Below, piece after piece: positions 7,690 through 16,528 of a DNA stretch of 64,000 nucleotides. The stretch spans positions 310,001 to 374,000 of the forward strand of contig NZ_BDCH01000017.1 of assembly GCF_001613405.1 (NCBI RefSeq), given 5' to 3'. The translations under genes were made by a program, and so were the position numbers. Position 1 is the stretch's first letter. Each line of letters begins with the position of its first letter. The notes beneath the pieces are model-generated. The model saw nothing but the letters and a program-made list of their open reading frames with translations, made no database searches and had not been told where the DNA came from. Source of the DNA: Nocardia crassostreae. Lineage in GTDB: Bacteria > Actinomycetota > Actinomycetes > Mycobacteriales > Mycobacteriaceae.

Positions 7690-8667
7690 ATGAGGACCGG
7701 TGGACGAGCGGCCGTGGTGGCCGGGGTCATGGTGACGGTGGCGGCGCTGGTGGCGGGATGCGGTGGGTCGGTGAGCAATTCCGGCGGCGGCGACGCCAAG
7801 CAGCTGGTGCTCATTCCCGGCGTGGCCAATGAACCCTTCTACATCTCCATGCAGTGCGGCGCGCAGGCCCGGGCCGAGCAGCTCGGATACACCCTGGATA
7901 CGCAGGCGCCCACCCAATTCGACGCCTCCCTGCAGACGCCGATCGTCACCGGCGTCATTGCCACCAAGCCCGGCGCGATCCTCATCGCGCCCACGCACGC
8001 CTCCGCCATGGCCAGCCCGATCGAGCAGGCCAAGAACAGCGGCATCAAGGTGATCGAGGTCGATACCGCGCTCGAGGACAAGTCCATCGCGCTGTCCTCC
8101 ATTGCCTCGGACAATGTCGCGGGCGGCGAACTGGCGGCGCAGACGCTGTCGAAACTGGTGGGCGGCAACGGTTCCGTCCTGGTGATCAATACCAAGGCGG
8201 GCACCTCCACCACCGATCAGCGCGCCCAGGGCTTCGAGGACGAGCTGAAGCGCAATCATCCCGGCCTGACCTCGCTCGGCGTGCAGTACAACAATAACGA
8301 GGCCGCCCAGGCCGCCTCGATCGTCACCGCCACCCTCGCGGCGCACCCGGACCTGGTCGGTATCTTCGCCACCAACCTGAGCTCGGCCGAGGGCGCGGCC
8401 ACCGGCCTGCGCAATGCGGGCAAACTCGGCCAGGTGAAGGTGGTCGGCTTCGACGCCAGCCCCAAGCAGGTCCAGGACCTGAAGGACGGCACGGTGCAGG
8501 CGCTCATCGCCCAGAATCCGGGCGATATCGGCAAGCAGGGCGTCGATCAGGCCGTGGCCGCGCTGGAGGGCAAGCCGGTCACCCGCACCATCGAAACCAA
8601 TATGATCGCCATCACCCAGGAGAACCTGAGCAGCAACGAGCAGTACTTCTACAAAAGTAGTTGTTGA
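7690..8667 (+). CDS. Sugar-type ABC transporter substrate-binding lipoprotein
   Basis: A 325-residue Peripla_BP_4-type protein. An N-terminal signal peptide ends in the lipobox LVAGCGG, so the mature protein is anchored by lipidated Cys. The body begins KQLVLIPGVANEPFY and carries the repeated alpha/beta pattern of ribose/xylose-binding proteins (ILIAPTHASAMASPIEQA, VEVDTALED, GFDASPKQVQDLK, IAQNPGDIGKQGVDQA). The ATG follows GGAAAGAGGG. It would capture a monosaccharide outside the membrane and deliver it to the permease encoded upstream. The sugar cannot be told from sequence, and there is no adjacent sugar kinase or regulator to help. Confidence 0.88.
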   Translation: MRTGGRAAVVAGVMVTVAALVAGCGGSVSNSGGGDAKQLVLIPGVANEPFYISMQCGAQARAEQLGYTLDTQAPTQFDASLQTPIVTGVIATKPGAILIAPTHASAMASPIEQAKNSGIKVIEVDTALEDKSIALSSIASDNVAGGELAAQTLSKLVGGNGSVLVINTKAGTSTTDQRAQGFEDELKRNHPGLTSLGVQYNNNEAAQAASIVTATLAAHPDLVGIFATNLSSAEGAATGLRNAGKLGQVKVVGFDASPKQVQDLKDGTVQALIAQNPGDIGKQGVDQAVAALEGKPVTRTIETNMIAITQENLSSNEQYFYKSSC

Positions 8668-10110
8668 CGGGGCACGCACCCTGGCGGGTCAGAGATCCGA
8701 CTCACCCCGAAACGAAAGCGTGGCGAAGCAGGGCTCGGCCGGGTCGAGCTTGCCCTGCCGTGCGCGTAATCCAATATCGCGAGCAGCGATCCCAACGGGC
8801 CGGGCACTGCGCGCACTGACAGGTAGCTATCGATGCGCAGGCGGTGGCCCAGCGCGATGGCTGCATCGGTGGACTGTAGACCGATTCCGAACGTGGTCGG
8901 CTGTCCGGGGATCTGCGGATCACGAGCACTGACGTCAAGCGGGTGGTACACCTGGATGAAGTCGCTTGTGCTGGTGCAGGTATTGCGCGCCGGATCCACG
9001 GCCCGCAGCGCGGCGGTGAGTTGACAGCTGGAGATGAGCGTTGAAGTGCCTTCGGGGCACAATCGTTCACCGAAACAGCCCAGACTCCGTGGTCGCGTCC
9101 AGAACGGTATTCAGACGCACGTTGATCGGGTTGGACAGCACCGTCGGCGCGATGGCCGGTGCGCCGCTTAAGGTCAGCGCTTTGGCTTCAGCGAAGCGCG
9201 AATCCAGTTCACAAGTCGCACCGAACACCGTTGCAGTCAGACCGGCCGTGCCCGCGGCGGCCCGGCGCGAGCACACGCTGCGCGGTCCGGGCCACGGTGA
9301 GCCCGTCGGGCGCAGCCACTGCGTTTGCGGCGAGACTGCCGCCGAACAGCGCACGGGCAGCTTTGCCACTGGAATTGACCGTCGGATACCGGTATTGGCA
9401 AGCGCATCGGGGATAGGCAGCTGCCGTGGCTGTCCAGCCACGGCTCTGCTGGAACGGGGTGACCGGGCCGAAGGAGTTTGATGCCAATGTCGGTTCCCCT
9501 GAGCCACTTGCCGATCCAGTCCGGCCGCAGCACCGGGTCACGGGCGGCGCGCCTGGCGAGCCGAAATCCTTGATGGCGGCGCAATGGTAGCCAGTGCCCT
9601 TGACCAGCTACCAATGCCCCGGCAGCACACCAGACGGCCGTCCTAGATACGCAGTTGGCTGCAGTCGACATCGTGCCAGCCGCCGATTAGCAAGTGGGCA
9701 GCATGATCCGGCTCGTATCGGATTGGCGTCCCCGATACGATTCACTGTATCTGGCTAGATCGACCGTCGCCAGGGGCAGCGTGGACAGGTCGGCGACGGA
9801 CGGTAGCACATCCGCAAGCTGCGGCAGCAAGGTCACCGGATCGGCCAGCCATTGTGCGTCGAACCGCCCCTGCACGACAGCTTGTAGATCCCGATTGCCA
9901 CGTGGTGGCGTTGACGAAGCTCAGCCGCCACCAAGTGCCGTGGAGGCGGTAGGCCGTTGCGCCGATAGTCGGAGACGCCGAGCCTGGTTCACCACCGCGG
10001 CTTTATCTTTCACGGTTCACGCTCCTCTAGCAGACCGTGATCGAACGTGCGCTTGGCGTGCAAGTGGCGGCAAAAACCTGGGCGGAAACTACTTCGGCCT
10101 CCGGGAGCCC
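8668..10110. other. Gene-poor stretch with decayed coding remnants
   Basis: About 1.4 kb with no intact gene I can support. On the minus strand, several open segments change frame repeatedly and have protein-like composition. Examples are the segment ending near 9067 (contains ATCELDSRFAEAKALTLSG) and the segment at 9687-9875 (contains LLPQLADVLPSVADLSTL). Neither is recognisable as a family, and no good ribosome binding site is present. I read this as an eroded gene or genes next to the TnpB element. An unrelated non-coding region is the alternative. Confidence 0.4.
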
Positions 10111-11385
10111 ATGGGTAAGGTTGATGCTGTGCAGTTGCGGTACTCGTACCGGATCGATCCGACGCCGTGCCAACGGTTGGCGTTGGCTCGTGCGTTCGGG
10201 TGTGCCCGAGTGGTTTACAACGACGCGCTGCGTATTCGCCAGGATGCACACCAGCTCGGCTTGCCGTACCCCACCGACGGGGAACTGTCCCGACAGGTGA
10301 TTACAGCGGCGAAGAAGACTCCCGAGCGTGCCTGGTTGAGTGAGGTGTCGGCGGCCGTGCTGCAGCAGGCGCTCGCTGACGCGAATGTTGCCTTCCGCAA
10401 TTTCTTCGCTTCGCTGTCCGGGAAACGGAAGGGGCCCAAGCTCGGTCCGCCCCGGCACCGGTCACGCAAGGACAACCGGCAGGCGATCAGATTCACCAAG
10501 AACGCGCCGTTCTCGATCACCGAGACCGGAAGACTGCGCCTGTCGAAGATCGGGGATATTCGGGTCCGCTGGTCGCGTGATCTGCCCGCCGCGCCGTCGA
10601 GCGTCACTATCATCAAGGACGCGGCCGGCAGATACTTTGCGTCGTTCGTGATCGACGTGACTGCCGACCCGCTGCCGACAGCAGGTGATGAAACGGGAAT
10701 CGATCTCGGTCTCGAGCACTTCGCGGTGCTGGCCGACGGTCGCAAGATAGACTCACCGAAGTTTCTGCGGCGCGCGGAGGCGAAGCTGAGGCGACTTCAG
10801 AAGTCGCTGTCGCGGAAGGAGAAAGGCAGCAGTAACCGCGGCAAGGCCCGAGTACGGGTCGCCCGCCAGCACGCGAAGGTCGCCGACGCGCGACGGGAGT
10901 TCCACCACCAGCTCTCGACACGGTTGATCCGCGAGAACCAAGCGGTCTACGTCGAGAATCTAGCGGTGAACGGTCTCGTTCGCACCCGGCTGGCCAAGAG
11001 CGTGCACGACGCGGGCTGGTCGGCGTTCGTGAACATGTTGGAGTACAAGGCTCGACTGTATGGCCGCGCTTTCGGGAAGGTCGATCGATGGTTCCCATCG
11101 ACGCGCACATGCTCGGCGTGCGGTGTGGTGGGTGCGGCGAAACCGCTGCGGGTGCGGGAATGGGCTTGCGGGTGCGGGGCGGTGCACGACCGAGATATCG
11201 ACGCCGCCAACAACATCCTCGCCGCCGGACGGACGGAGAGACTAAACGCCTGTGGAGGCCAGGTAAGACCGGGAGTTATTCCGGCACCGGCCGGTGAAGC
11301 AGGAAGCCATCGAGGTGCCGAAATGAGCACGGTAGAGAATCTCCGCCCTCCAGGGCGGCGAGCACGTCAAAAGAGCGGTTGCTGA
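10111..11385 (+). CDS. tnpB: TnpB family RNA-guided nuclease (IS200/IS605-type OrfB), solo
   Basis: A 424-residue TnpB. An N-terminal helix-turn-helix region (YSYRIDPTPCQRLALARAFG) is followed by a beta-barrel region and a split RuvC nuclease. The catalytic residues appear intact: Asp198 in GIDLGLEHFAVL, Glu282 in VYVENLAVNGL, and Asp in HDRDIDAANNIL (Asp360/Asp362). The zinc ribbon has Cys334/Cys337 and Cys353/Cys355. TnpB proteins are known to be omega-RNA-guided DNA endonucleases that help IS605 elements persist. No tnpA transposase is present, so this is a solo, IS1341-like copy. The ATG at 10111 follows GGGAG; a much longer upstream extension in frame is not protein-like. The C-terminus reads through the right-end hairpin, which is common in the family. 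Confidence 0.9.
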   Translation: MGKVDAVQLRYSYRIDPTPCQRLALARAFGCARVVYNDALRIRQDAHQLGLPYPTDGELSRQVITAAKKTPERAWLSEVSAAVLQQALADANVAFRNFFASLSGKRKGPKLGPPRHRSRKDNRQAIRFTKNAPFSITETGRLRLSKIGDIRVRWSRDLPAAPSSVTIIKDAAGRYFASFVIDVTADPLPTAGDETGIDLGLEHFAVLADGRKIDSPKFLRRAEAKLRRLQKSLSRKEKGSSNRGKARVRVARQHAKVADARREFHHQLSTRLIRENQAVYVENLAVNGLVRTRLAKSVHDAGWSAFVNMLEYKARLYGRAFGKVDRWFPSTRTCSACGVVGAAKPLRVREWACGCGAVHDRDIDAANNILAAGRTERLNACGGQVRPGVIPAPAGEAGSHRGAEMSTVENLRPPGRRARQKSGC

Positions 11386-11386
11386 C
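11220..11386 (+). ncRNA. Predicted TnpB omega-RNA scaffold and guide at the element's right end
   Basis: The 3' end of tnpB carries the typical right-end structure: a hairpin CCGCCCT-CC-AGGGCGG (11343-11358) followed by GAGCACGTCAA ending at 11370. IS605-family omega-RNAs characteristically end in such a stem plus a ...TCAA-type boundary, with the guide being the flanking DNA. By that rule the guide would start at 11371 (AAGAGCGGTTGCTGAC). The 5' boundary is not visible and the start given is approximate. Confidence 0.45.
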
Positions 11387-11556
11387 GGCTGGAGTCGGGT
11401 CGGGTCGCCCGTCTCCCCGGCGAACATCCCAACCTGACCATCGCTTGCCGGAAACCGGCTCCCGGTGGCATCCTGCATGAGTCGATACAACTGTCGACTC
11501 AGCGCCAGGTTGGTTGGTGGAGCGTGCTGACGTTCTTGTTCTCGAAAGGACAGCTC

Positions 11557-12225
11557 GTGCCCACCGACCATTACGATCTCTCCGGCGATGCCTACATCCC
11601 GGATCCCGAGCGCGATGCGACCGCCGTCGTCGACGGTTTCTTCGCCCACCTCGAAGCCGCGCTCGATGCTCGCGGCATCGACAACCTGATACCCGAAATG
11701 CGCACCCGCCTACCGGAATCCACCGCCGCCGAGGCGCACCGCAATGTGGACGCGGCGGCCGCGGCAAACCTCCGCATTACCCTCGCCCTGGTGGTCGCGT
11801 ACCGGCTGTTGCGACCGCGACTCGGCCGCGACGAGTCGATCGCGCTGCTGCGGGCGGCGTTCGTCGAACCGCTCGGCGAGGCCGTGCGGACCGGCACCCG
11901 TTTCATGCTGGATGCGGCCCCGGATCCGTTCGCCGCCATGGTGGCGGTGTCCAAGTCGCGCGAAACCCACGCCTTCGGTGCGGGTTTCACCTTCGAGCGG
12001 CCGGTCGACGACGACAGCGGCTACCACGTCGATATTGTCCGATACTTCTATCACGAAGTGCTGGAGGCGAATTCGGCGGCGGAACTGACACCGATCATGT
12101 GCGATTTCGACGCCAACTGGATCGGCGCGATCGAACCGGATTCCCATGGTTTCCGATTCGACCGCGCCACCACCATCGGGCGCGGCGGATCGCACTGCCC
12201 GTTCCACTTCGACCGCACCCGATAG
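11557..12225 (+). CDS. L-2-amino-thiazoline-4-carboxylic acid hydrolase family protein
   Basis: A soluble protein of 222 residues. Its C-terminal half matches the ATC-hydrolase family pattern: a MCDFDANW segment, then a conserved end with TTIGRGGSHCPFHF, close to the family's terminal IxRGGxxCxFxF pattern. The founding enzyme opens a thiazoline ring on the way to cysteine, but most members have no known substrate, so the reaction here is open. I chose GTG at 11557 because AAGGA sits 6 bases upstream; an ATG-less extension to 11524 is possible. It converges on rpoB2 with an 11-bp gap and begins about 170 bp after the TnpB element. Confidence 0.7.
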   Translation: MPTDHYDLSGDAYIPDPERDATAVVDGFFAHLEAALDARGIDNLIPEMRTRLPESTAAEAHRNVDAAAAANLRITLALVVAYRLLRPRLGRDESIALLRAAFVEPLGEAVRTGTRFMLDAAPDPFAAMVAVSKSRETHAFGAGFTFERPVDDDSGYHVDIVRYFYHEVLEANSAAELTPIMCDFDANWIGAIEPDSHGFRFDRATTIGRGGSHCPFHFDRTR

Positions 12226-12235
12226 GCGCGGTCGA

Positions 12236-15200
12236 TCAGCTCGGCAGATCGCTGACCGAGGCGGATTCGTTGCGGGACAGCGTGATTCCGAGATTGGCCG
12301 CGGCGCGGTCCAGTTCGTCGTCATCGCCCTGCTGTAGTTCGAAGGCGGAACCGGCCGAGAGGACCTCGACATTGAGGCACAGCGACTGGAGTTCCTTCAG
12401 CAGTACCTTGAAGGACTCCGGTACGCCGGGCTCGGGGACGTTCTCGCCCTTGACGATTGCCTCGTACACCTTCACGCGGCCGATAATGTCGTCGGACTTG
12501 ATGGTGAGCAGCTCCTGCAGGGTGTACGCCGCGCCATAGGCCTGCATGGCCCAACATTCCATTTCACCGAAGCGCTGACCACCGAACTGCGCCTTACCAC
12601 CCAGCGGCTGCTGCGTGATCATGGAGTACGGGCCGGTCGAACGCGCGTGGATCTTATCGTCGACCAGGTGGTGCAGCTTCAGGATGTACATGTAGCCGAC
12701 CGCGATGGGATACGGGAACGGTTCGCCGGTGCGGCCGTCGAACAGGGTCGCCTTGCCGTCCGACCCGACCATGACCTCACCGTCACGGTTGGGCAGGGTC
12801 GACCCGAGCAGGCCCGCGAGTTCCTCCTCGCGGGCGCCGTCGAAGACCGGCGTCGCGACATTCGTATCCGGTTCGGCCGACATCAGCTCCGCGGGCAGCC
12901 GCTGCGCCCAGTCCGGGCGCGTGCCGTCGGCGACCCGAATATTCCAGCCGGTCTTGCCGATCCAGCCGAGATGGGTCTCCAGAATCTGGCCGATATTCAT
13001 ACGACGCGGCACACCGTGGGTGTTCAGGATGATGTCGACCGGGGTGCCGTCCGGCAGGAACGGCATGTCCTCGACGGGGAGGATCTTGCCGATGACGCCC
13101 TTGTTGCCGTGCCGCCCGGCGAGCTTGTCGCCGTCCTGGATCTTGCGCTTCTGCGCGACATAGACGCGCACAAGCTCGTTCACGCCCGGCGGCAGATCGT
13201 CATCGTCGTCGCGCGAGAACACGCGCACGCCGATGACCTTGCCGGACTCACCGTGGGGCACCTTCATCGACGTATCGCGGACCTCGCGGGCCTTCTCACC
13301 GAAAATGGCGCGCAGCAAGCGCTCCTCGGGGGTCAGCTCGGTCTCACCCTTCGGGGTGACCTTGCCAACCAGGATGTCGCCGTCACGCACTTCCGCGCCG
13401 ATGCGCACGATGCCGCGCTCGTCCAGATCCGCGAGGACCTCGTCGGAGACGTTCGGGATATCCCGGGTGATCTCCTCCGCACCGAGCTTGGTGTCACGCG
13501 CGTCGACTTCGTGCTCCTCGATGTGGATCGACGTCAGTACGTCCTCCTCCACCAGGCGCTGCGACAGGATGATCGCGTCCTCGTAGTTGTAGACCTCCCA
13601 CGGCATGATGGCGACCAGCAGGTTCTTACCGAGGGCCATCTCGCCGTTCTCGGTGCACGGACCGTCGGCCAGGACCTGCCCGGCCTCCACGCGCACGCCC
13701 TCGTCCACGATCGGACGCTGATTGGCGCAGGTGCCCTGGTTCGACCGCTCGAACTTGCGCAGGCGATAGGACTTCCGGGTGCCGTCGTCGTGCATGACGG
13801 TGATGAAGTCGGCCGAAACCTCTTCGACCACACCGGGTTTCTCATTGAGCACGACTTCACCGGAGTCGGCCGCCGCGCGCGCCTCCATACCGGTGCCGAC
13901 CAGCGGCGACTCCGAACGGATCAGCGGCACCGCCTGTTTCTGCATATTCGCGCCCATGAGGGCTCGGTTGGCGTCGTCGTGCTCGAGGAACGGGATCATG
14001 GCCGTCGCCACCGACACCATCTGGCGCGGCGACACGTCCATATAGTCGACCAAGGCGGAGTCCACGATCTCCACCTCGGAGTTCTTGCGGCGCACCGTGA
14101 TTCGCGAGGCGACGAAGCGGCCCGCGGCATCCAGCGGCTCGTTCGCCTGCGCCACTACGTGCAGGTCTTCCCGATCGGCGGACAGGTACTCGACCTCGTC
14201 GGTGACCGTGCCGTCGATCACCTTCCGATACGGCGTCTCGATGAATCCGAACGGGTTGACCCGCGCGTAGACCGACAGATATCCCATGAGCCCGATGCTC
14301 GGACCCTCGGGCGTCTCGATCGGGCACATGCGGCCGTAGTGGCTGTGTTGCACATCGCGGACCTCGAGGCTGGCGCGTTCCCGGCTCAGGCCGCCCGGCC
14401 CGAGCGCCGACAGGCGGCGCTTGTGGGTCAGGCTCGCAATGGGATTGCGCTGATCCAGGAACTGTGACAGCTGCGAGGTCCCGAAGAACTCCTTGAGGCC
14501 CGCCACCACCGGGCGGATGTTCATGAGCGACTGCGGCGTAATGGCCTCGACGTCCTGGGTCGTCATGCGCTCGCGGACCACCCGCTCCATGCGCGAGATC
14601 CCCACCCGCATCTGGTTCTGGATGAGTTCGCCGACGGTGCGCAGACGGCGATTGCCGAAGTGATCGATATCGTCCACCTCGACCGGCACCTCGATGCCGC
14701 CGGGCGCGGTCATCACGGCCTCACCCGCGTGCAGCCGCAGCAGGTATTCGATGATGGTGGCGAGATCGTCCTCGGTGAGCACCCGCGGACCGTCGGCCGC
14801 GCCGGTGTGCAGGCCGAACTTCTTGTTGATCTGGTAGCGCCCGACCTCCGCGAGGTCGTAGCGCTTCTCCTTGAAGAACAGGTTCTCCAGCAGGGCCTGC
14901 GCGGACTCCTTGGTGGGCGGCTCGCCCGGGCGCAACTTGCGATGGATATCGAGCAGCGCCTCATCGGTGCCGGGGGTGCCGTCCTTGGTGAGGGTGGTCA
15001 TCATGATCCCGGAGAATCCGAATCGCTCGGTGATCCGCTCGGCGCTCCAGCCGAGCGCCTTGAGCAGCACCGCGACCGGTTGCCGGCGTTTGCGATCGAT
15101 GCGCACGCCGATGCTGTCGCGCTTGTCGATATCGAATTCCAGCCAGGCCCCGCGCGACGGAATGACCCGCACCCCGTGCAGATCCTTCTCGGTGCCCTTG

Positions 15201-15547
15201 TCGGTCATCATCGGGAAATCGCCCATGAAGACCGTCTGGCTCTTGATCTCCCCCGTGTTGTTGTTCATGAACTCCGCGGTGACGAACAACGGCGCCGCGT
15301 AGGTCATGTCCTTGTCTTTGCATTCCTCGACCGAGGCCTTGACCTCCTCGAATCGCGGTTCGGACAGTGTCAGCGACATCGTCCCCGCGAAGTCCTCGAT
15401 CGGACTGATCTCCTCCAGTGCTTCCGCCAACCCGCTGGTGATCAGCCACTCGAACGATTCGGTCTGCACTCCCAGTAGGTCCGGAACCTCCAGTGGCTCA
15501 CGGAGTTTGGCGAACGAGACCCGCTTGGTCTGACTCGAGACTGCCAA
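12236..15547 (-). CDS. rpoB2: Orphan RNA polymerase beta subunit (RpoB2-type paralogue)
   Basis: About 1,103 residues with all beta-subunit landmarks: VSFAKLREPLEVPDLLG, the rifampicin pocket FFGTSQLSQFLDQRNP, RRLSALGPGGLSRERA, and the C-terminal GGKAQFGGQRFGEMECWA. No rpoC follows, and the neighbours are unrelated, so this is not the housekeeping rpoBC locus. Compared with the usual actinobacterial pocket (recalled, E. coli numbering), I see M515L, N518R, L521I, S522A and a change at 523, plus N568S, I572M and S574Y in the second cluster. Asp516, His526 and Ser531 are kept. In Nocardia, an rpoB2 duplicate is established as a cause of rifampicin resistance. TTG at 15547 after AAAGGA is the better start; an ATG at 15574 has a poorly spaced site. 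Confidence 0.9.
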   Translation of the reverse strand: MAVSSQTKRVSFAKLREPLEVPDLLGVQTESFEWLITSGLAEALEEISPIEDFAGTMSLTLSEPRFEEVKASVEECKDKDMTYAAPLFVTAEFMNNNTGEIKSQTVFMGDFPMMTDKGTEKDLHGVRVIPSRGAWLEFDIDKRDSIGVRIDRKRRQPVAVLLKALGWSAERITERFGFSGIMMTTLTKDGTPGTDEALLDIHRKLRPGEPPTKESAQALLENLFFKEKRYDLAEVGRYQINKKFGLHTGAADGPRVLTEDDLATIIEYLLRLHAGEAVMTAPGGIEVPVEVDDIDHFGNRRLRTVGELIQNQMRVGISRMERVVRERMTTQDVEAITPQSLMNIRPVVAGLKEFFGTSQLSQFLDQRNPIASLTHKRRLSALGPGGLSRERASLEVRDVQHSHYGRMCPIETPEGPSIGLMGYLSVYARVNPFGFIETPYRKVIDGTVTDEVEYLSADREDLHVVAQANEPLDAAGRFVASRITVRRKNSEVEIVDSALVDYMDVSPRQMVSVATAMIPFLEHDDANRALMGANMQKQAVPLIRSESPLVGTGMEARAAADSGEVVLNEKPGVVEEVSADFITVMHDDGTRKSYRLRKFERSNQGTCANQRPIVDEGVRVEAGQVLADGPCTENGEMALGKNLLVAIMPWEVYNYEDAIILSQRLVEEDVLTSIHIEEHEVDARDTKLGAEEITRDIPNVSDEVLADLDERGIVRIGAEVRDGDILVGKVTPKGETELTPEERLLRAIFGEKAREVRDTSMKVPHGESGKVIGVRVFSRDDDDDLPPGVNELVRVYVAQKRKIQDGDKLAGRHGNKGVIGKILPVEDMPFLPDGTPVDIILNTHGVPRRMNIGQILETHLGWIGKTGWNIRVADGTRPDWAQRLPAELMSAEPDTNVATPVFDGAREEELAGLLGSTLPNRDGEVMVGSDGKATLFDGRTGEPFPYPIAVGYMYILKLHHLVDDKIHARSTGPYSMITQQPLGGKAQFGGQRFGEMECWAMQAYGAAYTLQELLTIKSDDIIGRVKVYEAIVKGENVPEPGVPESFKVLLKELQSLCLNVEVLSAGSAFELQQGDDDELDRAAANLGITLSRNESASVSDLPS

Positions 15548-15672
15548 GATGCGTCCTTTGTCTGTCGGCTGCATTTCCCCTTACGCACCGCGCCACGCCA
15601 CGTCCCACAGTCAATTCTTATTTCGAGGTTCGGACAGCGGGCGCTCGACGCGAAGTCCAAATTACACCCGAA

Positions 15673-15688
15673 CTCGACCAATGTCGAG
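15673..15688. promoter_or_regulatory. Inverted repeat upstream of rpoB2, candidate operator
   Basis: CTCGAC-CAAT-GTCGAG has 6-bp perfect arms. It lies about 125 bp upstream of the rpoB2 start, in the only region that can hold its promoter (15548-15701). No convincing -10/-35 pair is visible, so the site is suggestive only. Confidence 0.35.
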
Positions 15689-15692
15689 GGCA

Positions 15693-15725
15693 GAAAGAAA
15701 GAAGGCACGAAATCCTCAGTGCCTT
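15693..15725 (-). terminator. Intrinsic-terminator-like hairpin after the ECH gene
   Basis: Read on the minus strand, AAGGCAC and GTGCCTT form a 7-bp stem around a 10-base loop (15702-15725). A T-rich tract follows (TTCTTTCTTTCT, 15693-15700 and beyond). It lies 62 bp after the stop of the minus-strand enoyl-CoA hydratase gene. That position would insulate rpoB2 from the upstream ChoD/ECH transcript. Confidence 0.5.
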
Positions 15726-15787
15726 TCCCCTTTAATAATGGCATCTGAAAGTGCCATTCGTCAAGCCGATTTCGCGAATCGGCCGAT

Positions 15788-16528
15788 TCAGCGGGCCTGC
15801 CACCGGGGCGGGCGGCGCTCGAAGAAGGCCGTGATGCCCTCCGCGAGATCCTTCGAATCCTGTAGGGCGGCCAGGGCGTCCGCGGTGGCCCCCTCATCAT
15901 CGGCACAGAGCACGCGCTCGACGGCGCGCAGGCTTTCGCGGACCGACAGCGGCGCGTTGGCGACGATCTGCCGGGCCATGGCCAGCGCGGCCGCGACCGC
16001 GCCGCCGTCCTCGGTGAGCTCGTTAACGAAGCCGAGTTGATAGGCCCGTTCGGCGGGCAGCGCCTCGCCGGTGAGCAACAGCTGGCGGGCCACGTTCACC
16101 GGCAGGGCGCGGTGCGCCCGGAACAGGCCGCCACAGGTGGCGATGACACCGCGCTTGACCTCGGACAGGGCGAAGGACGCGCCCCGGGCGGCGATGACGA
16201 GATCGCAGGCGAGCACGAGTTCCATACCGCCGCCCAGCGCCCGGCCCTCGACGGCGGCGATGAGCGGCTTCTCGCGTGGCCGCCGGATGAGGCCGTATTC
16301 GCCGCCTCGCACCGTGCTTTTCGACAGTCCCTCGCTGAGATCCGTTCCGGCGCTGAACATATCGTCCGTACCGGTGAGGACCGCGACCCACAGTTCCGGA
16401 TCGTCGTCGAACTCGTTGAACGCGGCGTCCAAGGCCGCCGTCATCTCCGCGCCGACGGCATTGCGCTTGTGCGGCCGGTTCATCCGGATGAGCAGCACGC
16501 GGTCGTGGCGTTCGATGTCGACGGTCAT
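15788..16528 (-). CDS. Enoyl-CoA hydratase/isomerase family protein (crotonase)
   Basis: A 246-residue crotonase-fold protein. DDMFSAGTDLSEG provides the first oxyanion-hole strand, and VEGRALGGGMELVLACDLV provides the second with the helix that positions the thioester carbonyl. RGVIATCGGLFRAHRALP occupies the catalytic-Glu region. The family hydrates or isomerises acyl-CoA thioesters. Its ATG (16528) overlaps the stop of the upstream GMC oxidoreductase gene by 4 bases, so the two are translationally coupled and probably act on related sterol- or acyl-derived substrates. The exact substrate is unknown. Confidence 0.85.
   Translation of the reverse strand: MTVDIERHDRVLLIRMNRPHKRNAVGAEMTAALDAAFNEFDDDPELWVAVLTGTDDMFSAGTDLSEGLSKSTVRGGEYGLIRRPREKPLIAAVEGRALGGGMELVLACDLVIAARGASFALSEVKRGVIATCGGLFRAHRALPVNVARQLLLTGEALPAERAYQLGFVNELTEDGGAVAAALAMARQIVANAPLSVRESLRAVERVLCADDEGATADALAALQDSKDLAEGITAFFERRPPRWQAR

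Noticed and set aside
8649..9671. Minus-strand open frames of 110-146 codons as real genes
   Set aside because: They overlap each other in different frames, lack ribosome binding sites, and none covers a complete recognisable domain.
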